Shown: one piece after another, positions 1 to 5,964 of the stretch | Position numbering within the stretch: position 1 is the first letter of the stretch | Layout of the letters: each line of letters opens with the position of its first letter | DNA from: CAZEMR01 sp964513465 | GTDB lineage: Bacteria; Bacteroidota; Ignavibacteria; Kapaibacteriales; UBA2268 | DNA: 25,077 bases | Assembly (NCBI GenBank): GCA_964513465.1 | Contig: CAZEMR010000043.1 | Location: 1 to 25,077, forward strand | Reading direction: 5' to 3' | Position numbers and translations under genes: made by a program | The notes under the pieces: generated by a model | What the model was told of the DNA's origin: nothing | Databases searched by the model: none | Seen by the model: the letters and a program-made list of their open reading frames with translations, nothing else

Positions 1-71
1 CGGGAAACGGGACTCGAACCCGCGGCCCTCAGCTTGGGAAGCTGATGCTCTACCAGCTGAGCTATTCCCGC
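1..71 (-). tRNA. tRNA-Gly (anticodon CCC), 3' end cut by window edge
   Basis: Read on the minus strand, the gene starts GCGGGAA at position 71 and has a D-arm, the anticodon arm TCAGC-TTCCCAA-GCTGA and a T-arm with GGTTCGAGTCC. The seven-base loop TTCCCAA gives anticodon CCC, so glycine. The 3' acceptor strand reads TTCCCG at position 1, so the last acceptor base and the discriminator lie outside the window. It is the third tRNA of a minus-strand cluster after tRNA-Tyr and tRNA-Gly(TCC). Confidence 0.95.
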
Positions 72-118
72 AAAGAAAAAAATAGCAGCTAAAGCTCAAT
101 TTATCCTCACACCCTTTG

Positions 119-135
119 GGCGCCACCGGGGCGCC
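119..135. other. Perfect GGCGCC hairpin in the tRNA-Gly/tRNA-Gly spacer
   Basis: GGCGCC at 119-124 and again at 130-135 form a six-base-pair perfect inverted repeat around a five-base loop. It lies in the 110-base spacer between the two tRNA-Gly genes. There is no adjoining T-run in the minus direction, so a terminator is unlikely. A processing or pausing structure in the tRNA precursor is possible. The rest of the spacer is AT-rich with nothing else recognisable. Confidence 0.35.
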
Positions 136-181
136 TTATATTTATCGAGCAAGCCGCATATTTTTTATCTTTTTTGTTTCG

Positions 182-254
182 AGCGGGAGACGAGACTCGA
201 ACCCGCGACCCTCAGCTTGGAAGGCTGATGCTCTACCAACTGAGCTACTCCCGC
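182..254 (-). tRNA. tRNA-Gly (anticodon TCC)
   Basis: On the minus strand the acceptor stem GCGGGAG (254-248) pairs with CTCCCGC (189-183), followed by discriminator T at 182. The anticodon arm is TCAGC-CTTCCAA-GCTGA, so the anticodon is TCC. The T-arm has GGTTCGAGTCT. CCA is not encoded. The sequence is very similar to the tRNA-Gly(CCC) at 1-71, which suggests an old duplication with an anticodon change. Confidence 0.96.
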
Positions 255-264
255 ATTTATTACG

Positions 265-348
265 TGGGCAGGGAAGGATTCGAACCTCCGTAGGGCGTAG
301 CCCAGCAGATTTACAGTCTGCCCCGGTTGACCGCTTCGGTACCTACCC
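265..348 (-). tRNA. tRNA-Tyr (anticodon GTA)
   Basis: On the minus strand the acceptor stem GGGTAGG (348-342) pairs with CCTGCCC (272-266), and the discriminator is A at 265. The anticodon loop CTGTAAA gives GTA. The long variable arm around GGGCTACGCCC is typical of class II bacterial tRNA-Tyr. CCA is not encoded. It is the first gene of the cluster, just downstream of a consensus Bacteroidota-type promoter. Confidence 0.97.
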
Positions 349-362
349 GTGATGTGAGCTTA

Positions 363-393
363 CAAATATAATAATTTTTTCAAAGAATTCAAA
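363..393 (-). promoter_or_regulatory. Bacteroidota-type promoter of the tRNA cluster
   Basis: Read on the minus strand, TTTG (393-390) is followed by 19 bases and then TATATTTG (370-363). This is a full match to the Bacteroidota primary-sigma consensus (TTTG near -33, TAnnTTTG near -7). Transcription would begin near position 356, a few bases ahead of tRNA-Tyr at 348, which fits a stable-RNA promoter. Confidence 0.8.
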
Positions 394-697
394 TATTTTT
401 TTAATTTTTCCTTTTCTCAGCCGCTGTGAAAAAAGAGTTCAAATTTATTGATATTTTTTCTTATATCCAAATATTTTTTCAAAGCTCACTGCGAATTCCT
501 TTAACGGAATTGTCGCGGCTTTATTTTACTTCTCTCGGATGTTTTTTTCTGATGGCATTCTGGCGGGGGCATCCTGCGCTTCGTCGGGGATTCTTCTGGT
601 CTTTCAGGGGTGTATTTTGTTAACTCTTTATAGCTTTCTGCGCATTTGTATTTGTTTTTTTTTACAAATTAATTAGTTTAATAAATGTTCTGTTGCT
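394..697. other. Non-coding spacer without a convincing gene
   Basis: This AT-rich stretch between the tRNA promoter and the fpr promoter holds no ORF that looks real. Two things can be seen. A hairpin has GCGAATTCC (491-499) pairing with GGAATT (506-511) and CGC (514-516), with a two-base bulge. A GC-rich patch at 558-591 shares two blocks, TTCTGGCG and CGTCGGGGAT, with 5581-5598 near the HNH gene start. Their function is unknown. Confidence 0.5.
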
Positions 698-705
698 TAT
701 TTTTG
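698..705 (+). promoter_or_regulatory. Possible -7 element of the fpr operon
   Basis: TATTTTTG matches TAnnTTTG about 55 bases before the fpr start codon. No good TTTG lies 19-21 bases upstream (only TTTA at a spacing of 17), so the call is weak. Confidence 0.35.
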
Positions 706-759
706 CTAATTGGCCCTCAAGACATTTAACAATTTATTATATATAATTACCGGATAGTT

Positions 760-1560
760 ATGGAAAAAGATGCTTATAATGCCACAGTCACCGGCAAGAT
801 CATGATCACTCCCGACCTTATGGTGCTGCGCGTGCGCACTGATTCGCCGCGAGTGCGTTTCGAGGCAGGGCAATATACCACTATAGGCTGCTATGCCGAA
901 GAGCCGCGCTCGGCCAATTCCGTGATGCCGGTCGAGGAGATGCCGCCGGATCATCTGATCAAACGGCCTTATTCGATTGCTTCGGCCAATCACGAGACGC
1001 AGAATTTTGAGTTCTACATCAGCCAGGTCAAATCGGGCCAGCTTACGCCGCGCCTGTTCAATCTTACTCAGGGGCGCCGTATGTGGGTGGACGATGACAT
1101 ATTGGGCGTGTTCAATCTGAACGAAACGCCCGAGGGCAAGAATATCGTCATGATAGCCACCGGTACCGGACTGGCGCCATATATCAGCTTTTTGCGCTCG
1201 CATATGAAGGACCACCACGATATCAAGCTGGTTGTTATCCACGGCGCGGCCTATCCATGGGACCTGGGCTATCTCTCGGAGCTGGAGTTTATTGAAAATG
1301 CTTTTCCGAATTTCTATTATTTCCCCACTCTGCTCAAGGCCGACGAAAAGTGGCATGGACTGCGTGGATATATCGAGAAGCATCTGGAAGCGGGCATCCT
1401 GCAGAACGACGCGGGTGTTGAGCTCGATCCAGACAAGACCCATTTCTATTTGTGCGGCAATCCGAAGATGGTCGACAGCGTTTCGGGATTCCTGAATCAA
1501 TACGGATACACCAAGCACGGCCCGAACGAACCAGGCGCATTGCATGTTGAGGAGTATTAA
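760..1560 (+). CDS. fpr: Ferredoxin/flavodoxin-NADP+ reductase
   Basis: This is a cytoplasmic flavoenzyme that moves electrons between NADPH and ferredoxin or flavodoxin. Seen in the 266-residue product: the FAD-binding RPYSIAS motif (residues 69-75), a nucleotide-binding GTGLAP motif (135-140), CGNPKMV (232-238) and a short aromatic tail ending HVEEY. This is the domain order of the Fpr family, FAD-binding barrel followed by NADP domain. Length is slightly above the roughly 250 residues of E. coli Fpr. The ATG at 760 gives a natural N-terminus. It is followed after 18 bases by a lipoprotein gene on the same strand, so it probably leads a short operon. No specific redox partner is encoded nearby. 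The overlapping minus-strand frame of similar length has no recognisable motif. Confidence 0.93.
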   Translation: MEKDAYNATVTGKIMITPDLMVLRVRTDSPRVRFEAGQYTTIGCYAEEPRSANSVMPVEEMPPDHLIKRPYSIASANHETQNFEFYISQVKSGQLTPRLFNLTQGRRMWVDDDILGVFNLNETPEGKNIVMIATGTGLAPYISFLRSHMKDHHDIKLVVIHGAAYPWDLGYLSELEFIENAFPNFYYFPTLLKADEKWHGLRGYIEKHLEAGILQNDAGVELDPDKTHFYLCGNPKMVDSVSGFLNQYGYTKHGPNEPGALHVEEY

Positions 1561-1578
1561 TCAACTGGATATATATGT

Positions 1579-2232
1579 ATGAAATACCCGGTTTTAATAT
1601 TTATAATTGTTATGATTGCGGCCTGCGCCCGGACGGAGGATCAGCCCCGGCAGGAGAGCTCCGTCGAAAGCGCCGCCGGCTTCGATTCGTCCCGCATATT
1701 GATGATGCGCGCCGAGAAGGATAAATTCTTCGGCACCAGTCCGCAGTCGCCGATTCCGGATTCTATGCGAGGGGAATTCGAAGGTCTGAATTATTATCCG
1801 CCAGCCGCGGAATTCTTCGTGCGCGCCGATGTTATTCGTTTCGATAATCCCGATACGGTCGAAATCCTGACAACAAAAGATGATGATATTCGTAAAATGC
1901 TGAAGTTCGCCCGGCTGGAATTCAGCATTAAAGGCAGCAAATTGAGCCTTATTGCTTATAAATCGCCTCGGGCGCCCGAGCACCTGTTTGTGCCGTTTAC
2001 CGATCGAACGAGCGGACGCGGGACCTATGCCGGAGGCCGGTATATCGATGTGGAATACGCCGAAGATACGGAGACTGTGGCGCTGGATTTCAATCTGGCA
2101 TACAGCCCCTACTGCGCCTGCAATCCGCGGTATAGCTGTCCGCTGGTGCCGGAAGAGAACTCGCTTGATGCGGCAATCGAAGCGGGCGAGAAATATTTTA
2201 AAATGGAAACAATTAATTCGGAAAAATATTGA
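1579..2232 (+). CDS. DUF1684 lipoprotein
   Basis: The product has 217 residues. The N-terminus is a short hydrophobic stretch ending in MIAAC-A, a lipobox, so the protein is probably anchored by a lipid at Cys16. The C-terminal part carries the hallmark of the DUF1684 family: a DFN.AY.PYCACNPRYSCPL segment followed by a PEEN motif and EAGEKYF. The cysteines there could form a disulfide or bind metal, which is inference. The family is widespread and its biochemical role is not settled. The gene lies 18 bases after fpr, and its stop codon overlaps the next start codon by one base (TGATG), so the two lipoproteins are probably translationally coupled. Confidence 0.85.
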   Translation: MKYPVLIFIIVMIAACARTEDQPRQESSVESAAGFDSSRILMMRAEKDKFFGTSPQSPIPDSMRGEFEGLNYYPPAAEFFVRADVIRFDNPDTVEILTTKDDDIRKMLKFARLEFSIKGSKLSLIAYKSPRAPEHLFVPFTDRTSGRGTYAGGRYIDVEYAEDTETVALDFNLAYSPYCACNPRYSCPLVPEENSLDAAIEAGEKYFKMETINSEKY

Positions 2233-2867
2233 TGAAACTCGACTGGAAAAAATCCGCAAAATCTTTTGCTCTGATTCTCAGCATTGTCGTTCTCGGAGCA
2301 GGCTGCATTGTGGTCAAACATCCGGATAAGCCGGACGTCGCGCCGACGGTAAATCTCAGCCCCAAACCGGAGATCGATATGTCGGACAATCTCGTACGCA
2401 GCGAACGCGGCGATATGATCGCGTTTCTGCCAAAGGGCTGGTTCTTTATCGATGTGGATATGGACGTATCTTCGGACGTATTCGCCGTTGCCGTCAACCC
2501 GGATTATACCATGGGCGTGGTATTTTCGTATATCAAAAGCAACGACCGCACCGAACAGATAGTCGGCAAGGAAGGTCTGCTCGGGCTTGCTCGGCTTACT
2601 TTTGCCCGCCACGAACAAAAGACCGCCGGCGGAGTAAAGCTGGCGGGTAAATATTCGGAAATCGAGATGGGTAAGAATAAATTCGCCCAGTTCAAATTTG
2701 CGGCTAATCCGGGCGATATGGCTACCCGCGCGGCGGTATTCCGCTCCAGTATCGGAAATTATTACGAATTTGCGCTAAGCCCGATGGATATTAAGGGCGA
2801 GAAAATCCCGACGGATGAGGAATTCGACAGGATTTTCAGATCAGTTCTGACAACTATTCAATATTAA
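2232..2867 (+). CDS. Lipoprotein of unknown function, possibly PsbP/DcrB-like
   Basis: The ATG at 2232 shares a base with the stop of the upstream gene and gives a 211-residue product. A TTG one codon earlier is a less likely start. Residues 1-25 form a signal peptide ending in the lipobox LGAGC. After a Pro/Lys-rich linker comes a domain with a PKGWF segment and a late NYYEFAL segment. This pattern reminds me of the PsbP/Mog1/DcrB-type fold seen in many short lipoproteins, but that is a weak resemblance. The last codons (IQY-stop) form the first copy of a tandem repeat that continues into the spacer. The function is unknown; co-transcription with the DUF1684 lipoprotein suggests a shared envelope role. 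Confidence 0.75.
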   Translation: MKLDWKKSAKSFALILSIVVLGAGCIVVKHPDKPDVAPTVNLSPKPEIDMSDNLVRSERGDMIAFLPKGWFFIDVDMDVSSDVFAVAVNPDYTMGVVFSYIKSNDRTEQIVGKEGLLGLARLTFARHEQKTAGGVKLAGKYSEIEMGKNKFAQFKFAANPGDMATRAAVFRSSIGNYYEFALSPMDIKGEKIPTDEEFDRIFRSVLTTIQY

Positions 2868-2913
2868 TATCATTATTCAATATTAATATTATTTATTCAA
2901 TATTAATATTATT
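2855..2913. repeat. Three-copy AT-rich tandem repeat with a 12-bp palindrome
   Basis: Copies lie at 2855-2873 (19 bp), 2874-2893 and 2894-2913 (both 20 bp and identical to each other). Each unit begins TATTCAATATTAATAT. Copies two and three contain the perfect palindrome AATATTAATATT (2879-2890 and 2899-2910), and copy one ends one base differently. Copy one includes the stop codon of the upstream lipoprotein gene. Copy three ends seven bases before the next ATG, so the array fills the entire leader of that gene, which has no Shine-Dalgarno sequence. Confidence 0.9.
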
Positions 2914-2919
2914 ATAATT

Positions 2920-3354
2920 ATGGATTTTTCCGAAGATACTCAGCAGGTACTCGAATTTCTGGACTATCTGACCGGCAACCGACTGCGAAAACGCGACGAC
3001 CTGGGAGCAATACTCGAGACCGCGGCTTCGACCGGGGATGCCGACCTTGCGGCCGATATTATCTTCTCGGGCAAGGCTCTTTGGACGCTATCGCGCAAGC
3101 TGAAGCGCATCCGCAATGAAGAGGAAGGCGCCGAACTCCTCCAGCGCGAAGTGATTAACGAAACCGAAAAGCTGCGCTCGATGCTCGCCGAAATTGCCCG
3201 CAAGAGCGAATCCCGGGAGACGATCGAACGATTCGAAGATATATATATACCCCAGACTCGCGGAGCAATTCTGAATATCATCGATCTGGCCCACGACCTG
3301 GCCGAAGTCAAGAATATGCAGATTCGCAGCAAATCCATCGGCCGCGATAAATAA
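2920..3354 (+). CDS. Small helical protein of unknown function
   Basis: The product has 144 residues, no signal peptide and no membrane segment. It is rich in Glu, Arg, Lys, Ala and Leu in a pattern that predicts mostly alpha-helix, with heptad-like stretches around residues 60-105 and 125-140. I do not recognise a family. The ATG at 2920 lacks a Shine-Dalgarno sequence and sits directly after a three-copy tandem repeat. The gene ends two bases before the stop codon of the convergent murE, leaving no room for a terminator. Charge and codon use match the neighbours, so it is probably a real native gene. Confidence 0.7.
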   Translation: MDFSEDTQQVLEFLDYLTGNRLRKRDDLGAILETAASTGDADLAADIIFSGKALWTLSRKLKRIRNEEEGAELLQREVINETEKLRSMLAEIARKSESRETIERFEDIYIPQTRGAILNIIDLAHDLAEVKNMQIRSKSIGRDK

Positions 3355-3356
3355 TC

Positions 3357-4853
3357 TCAGGCAAAGCGCCGTAATTCCTCCGCGTCGTCGAAGTGGCGGC
3401 GCTCGGTGCCGATGATCTGATAGGTCTCGTGGCCTTTGCCGGCGACGAGCACGATGTCTCCCCTGCCGGCGAATCCCGCAGCGTAGCCGATAGCCTCTTC
3501 GCGGTTGGATATGCAGAGAGTCCGCTTTTTATCCTCGGGATCGATCCCGTTATATATTTGCTCTACGATTTTGTCCGGCTCCTCGGTGCGGGGATTGTCG
3601 TTGGTGATTACTGCGAAATCGGCTATCCGCGTTGCGATTTCGCCCATCACCGGGCGCTTGGATTTGTCGCGGTCGCCGCCGCATCCGAATACGACGATCA
3701 GGCGGCCTTCGGCGCCGTCGGAATCGAGGACTTCGCGGCAGGCCCGGAGCGCTTTTTCGAGGGCGTCGGGCGTGTGGGCATAATCAACGACTCCGAGCGC
3801 GCCCGAGGCCAGAGCAATTTTCTGCATCCGGCCGGGGGCGCCGTAGGCTTCGGCGAGTCCGGAGCGGACGTCCTCCATATTAATACCCATCGCAAGGCAC
3901 ACCGCCGCGGCCTGGGCGGCATTATCGACATTGAACCGGCCTGTCAGATTTATCGTGAATTCCACGTTTCCCGCGCCGGGAATGAATCCATTATCGAATT
4001 CCAGTGTAAATGTCGTGCGATCCAGCCCAAGGCGTTCGTTCTTAATCCGCACATCGGCGCGGTCGCCGCGGCCCACGCGTATGATGCGTCCGCAGCGAAT
4101 TCCTTCGACCATATAATCCGCGTATTCGTCGTCGCAGTTGACGACTGCCGAGGCGTCCGGCGGCAGCGCTTCGAATAGCTTTTTCTTGGCGGCGGCGTAT
4201 TCGTCCATAGTTTTGTGGTAATCCAGATGCTCGTGCGATAGATTGGTGAATACTGCGCAATCGAAATCGATCACATCAGCGCGATGCTGTGCCAGCGCGT
4301 GCGAGGAGACCTCCATCGCCGCAAGCGAAACGCCTTCGGCGGTCATCTGGTCGAATATCCCGCAAAGCCCGAGCGATTCGGGGGTGGTGTGGGTGGAGTC
4401 GAATTTATATTCATCGATAAAAATGCCTGTGGTACCGATCAGGCCGGTTTTGGCGCCGGTCTGGCGGAATATGCTGCGCACAAGAAAGGATGTGGTGGTT
4501 TTGCCGTTGGTGCCGGTTATTCCGACGAGGTTTATCCGCGCGGTCGGGTAGTCATACCATCGGTGCGAGAGCGCAGCCAGGGCGTGTCGGGTATCCGGGA
4601 CGAGGACGAAGGTGGCAGCGCCGTAATTTAAATATTCGGAGGGGATTTCCTCGCAGACTATTGCCGCAGCTTTTAGCTTCAGCGCGGCGCGGATAAATGT
4701 GTGGCCGTCGACGTTGGCGCCGCGGAGGGCGACGAACATGCAGCCGGGAGAGCATTTCCGGGAATCGTACTGGATGGAGCTGATCTCGCGGTCGGCCGGC
4801 CCCTGTATTGAAGTCGGATTTATGCTTTTGATTAAATTTTCAAGATTTTTCAA
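3357..4853 (-). CDS. murE: UDP-MurNAc-tripeptide synthetase (meso-DAP-adding)
   Basis: This cytoplasmic ATP-dependent ligase adds the third amino acid to UDP-MurNAc-L-Ala-D-Glu in peptidoglycan synthesis. Seen in 498 residues: the Mur-ligase P-loop GITGTNGKTTTS (111-122), a central HEHLDYH segment, the DNPR motif (419-422), which marks meso-diaminopimelate rather than lysine specificity, and GKGHE (472-476). The length is normal. The start is TTG at 4853, with GGAG five bases upstream; the next in-frame Met would remove the substrate-binding N-domain. murE usually lies in the dcw cell-wall cluster, but here no other wall gene is nearby. Its leader contains a 3 x 17-bp tandem repeat. Confidence 0.95.
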   Translation of the reverse strand: MKNLENLIKSINPTSIQGPADREISSIQYDSRKCSPGCMFVALRGANVDGHTFIRAALKLKAAAIVCEEIPSEYLNYGAATFVLVPDTRHALAALSHRWYDYPTARINLVGITGTNGKTTTSFLVRSIFRQTGAKTGLIGTTGIFIDEYKFDSTHTTPESLGLCGIFDQMTAEGVSLAAMEVSSHALAQHRADVIDFDCAVFTNLSHEHLDYHKTMDEYAAAKKKLFEALPPDASAVVNCDDEYADYMVEGIRCGRIIRVGRGDRADVRIKNERLGLDRTTFTLEFDNGFIPGAGNVEFTINLTGRFNVDNAAQAAAVCLAMGINMEDVRSGLAEAYGAPGRMQKIALASGALGVVDYAHTPDALEKALRACREVLDSDGAEGRLIVVFGCGGDRDKSKRPVMGEIATRIADFAVITNDNPRTEEPDKIVEQIYNGIDPEDKKRTLCISNREEAIGYAAGFAGRGDIVLVAGKGHETYQIIGTERRHFDDAEELRRFA

Positions 4854-4873
4854 AATATCTCCGCATTTGATTT

Positions 4874-4924
4874 TTTGAATAATTCTATAATTTGAATAGT
4901 GCTATAATTTGAAAAGTATTATAA
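4874..4924. repeat. 3 x 17-bp tandem repeat in the murE leader
   Basis: Three consecutive 17-bp units fill 4874-4890, 4891-4907 and 4908-4924 without gaps. Each begins TTTGAA and ends TATAA (plus-strand reading), with differences only in the middle. The array lies 21 bases upstream of the murE start codon. If the -7 element at 4925-4932 is used, the array is transcribed as most of the murE 5' UTR. Confidence 0.88.
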
Positions 4925-4932
4925 CAAAATTA
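4925..4932 (-). promoter_or_regulatory. Possible -7 element of murE
   Basis: On the minus strand TAATTTTG fits TAnnTTTG exactly. The sequence 20 bases upstream is TTTA rather than TTTG, one mismatch from consensus. Transcription would start near 4918, inside the tandem repeat. Confidence 0.45.
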
Positions 4933-4992
4933 CGAACTTATGCGTGATAATTTAAATTCAAAATTGAGGATCAAAAAGTATTCCCGAAAATT

Positions 4993-5012
4993 AAAAAAGA
5001 GGGCAAGCCCTC
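4993..5012 (-). terminator. Rho-independent terminator of the HNH gene
   Basis: On the minus strand GAGGG-CTTG-CCCTC (5012-4999) forms a five-base-pair stem with a stable CTTG tetraloop, followed by six T (4998-4993). It lies about 50 bases after the HNH stop codon. A GC-rich patch at 5018-5040 sits between the gene and the hairpin and is not explained. Confidence 0.8.
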
Positions 5013-5065
5013 CTTTCCGCCCGCCCGCGGCAGACGGCCCAATATATATTTAGCATGGCGGCGCG

Positions 5066-5557
5066 TCAGTCCATAAACAAAAACGGCTTCCACTCGGATT
5101 CGACAGCCCCCATGAACTGCTGTATGAAAAATATATGGTGGGGGCGGTTTGGCCGCGAAAGCAGCCTGAGTCCGGCTTCATCGGGTGTTCGGTTGCCCTT
5201 TTTGTTGTTGCAGCTGACGCAGGCCGCAACGAGATTATCCCACGAGTCCTGGCCGCCTCGCGATTTGGGAATAATATGATCGATAGTTATCTGCGTGGAC
5301 TTTTTGCCGCAATACTGGCATTTCATGCCGTCCCGGCGCAGTACGTTCTTGCGAGATAGTTCGATCTTTTTGTATGGCACTCGGATATAGGCCTGCAATC
5401 GGATAACACTGGGGCATGGGAAAGTCTGGCTGACGGTGCGGATTGCCCTGCCCTTGTGTACTGCGACGATTTCGGCCTTGGTCAATAGCAGCAGGATCAT
5501 AGCTTTTTTGGGCGAGCAGATAGAGATCGGCTCGTAGCTTTGGTTCAGGATCAGCAC
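5066..5557 (-). CDS. HNH endonuclease family protein
   Basis: The product has 163 residues. The N-terminal half begins LILNQSYEPISICS, typical of a widespread stand-alone HNH family. The C-terminal half has a zinc knuckle, CQYC (80-83) and CVSC (113-116), around the HNH core IDHIIPKSRGG (H94) with N108. It probably cuts or nicks DNA, but the family's role in the cell is not established and nothing here marks it as part of a restriction or intron system. The GTG at 5557 is the only canonical start: the frame stays open upstream to a TAA at 5633-5635 but contains no ATG, GTG or TTG. An AGGAG motif at 5640-5636 is then far from the start, which is odd. Related proteins often begin a few residues before this point, so a noncanonical start or a sequence error is possible. 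Confidence 0.85.
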   Translation of the reverse strand: MLILNQSYEPISICSPKKAMILLLLTKAEIVAVHKGRAIRTVSQTFPCPSVIRLQAYIRVPYKKIELSRKNVLRRDGMKCQYCGKKSTQITIDHIIPKSRGGQDSWDNLVAACVSCNNKKGNRTPDEAGLRLLSRPNRPHHIFFIQQFMGAVESEWKPFLFMD

Positions 5558-5838
5558 CCTGCCGCTGAGCGGATCCGGCCTTCTGGCGCGTCGGGGATGC
5601 TCGTATAAAAGATTGGTCGTACTACTGAAGACTTACTCCTTATGGTTTGGATGAAAATACAGCCTATTATATTAAAATACGAAAAATTCTTAAATATAAA
5701 AGAAATTGTTTGTTAATATAGAAACAATTGAAAGCTGCGAAAAGTTACACAAACAATGGATTTGATGGGGAAAATCGAATAAATCAAACAACATATTGAA
5801 TACATTTTGAAACAAAGTAATAATAAAAATCCATTTGC
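5558..5838. other. AT-rich divergent spacer between the HNH gene and atpD
   Basis: Divergent genes are separated by 407 bases. The part next to the HNH gene carries the 18-base block at 5581-5598 that matches two pieces of 558-591. The remainder is AT-rich with no recognisable ORF or RNA. The atpD promoter begins at 5839. Confidence 0.5.
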
Positions 5839-5870
5839 TTTGAAATATTTGCTCAAATTCATTAGTTTTG
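5839..5870 (+). promoter_or_regulatory. Bacteroidota-type promoter of atpDC
   Basis: TTTG at 5839-5842, a 20-base spacer and TAGTTTTG at 5863-5870 match the TTTG-N19/20-TAnnTTTG consensus fully. Transcription would start near 5877, leaving a leader of about 88 bases before the atpD ATG. Confidence 0.8.
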
Positions 5871-5964
5871 AAATAACAGATTACAATATAGTCTCTGAGC
5901 CGTAACGATCGACAAATACAGTTGTATTATCAATAAATATTCGAAGATTTAAGAGGTTATAAAC

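Noticed and set aside
116..352. 78-residue ORF across the tRNA genes
   Set aside because: It overlaps two complete tRNA genes and has the typical false translation of tRNA sequence (GRRDSNPRPSAWKADALPTE).
491..516. Hairpin followed by T-rich sequence as a terminator
   Set aside because: No plus-strand gene lies upstream that it could terminate, and the stem has a two-base bulge and a broken T tract.
426..623. 65-residue plus-strand ORF upstream of fpr
   Set aside because: It has a patchy AT-rich then Arg-rich composition, no Shine-Dalgarno and no family similarity, and it runs through a hairpin and the dispersed GC-rich patch. It is probably chance.
706..1545. 279-residue minus-strand ORF antisense to fpr
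   Set aside because: The plus-strand frame has all ferredoxin-NADP reductase motifs. The minus frame has none and is a shadow caused by codon bias.
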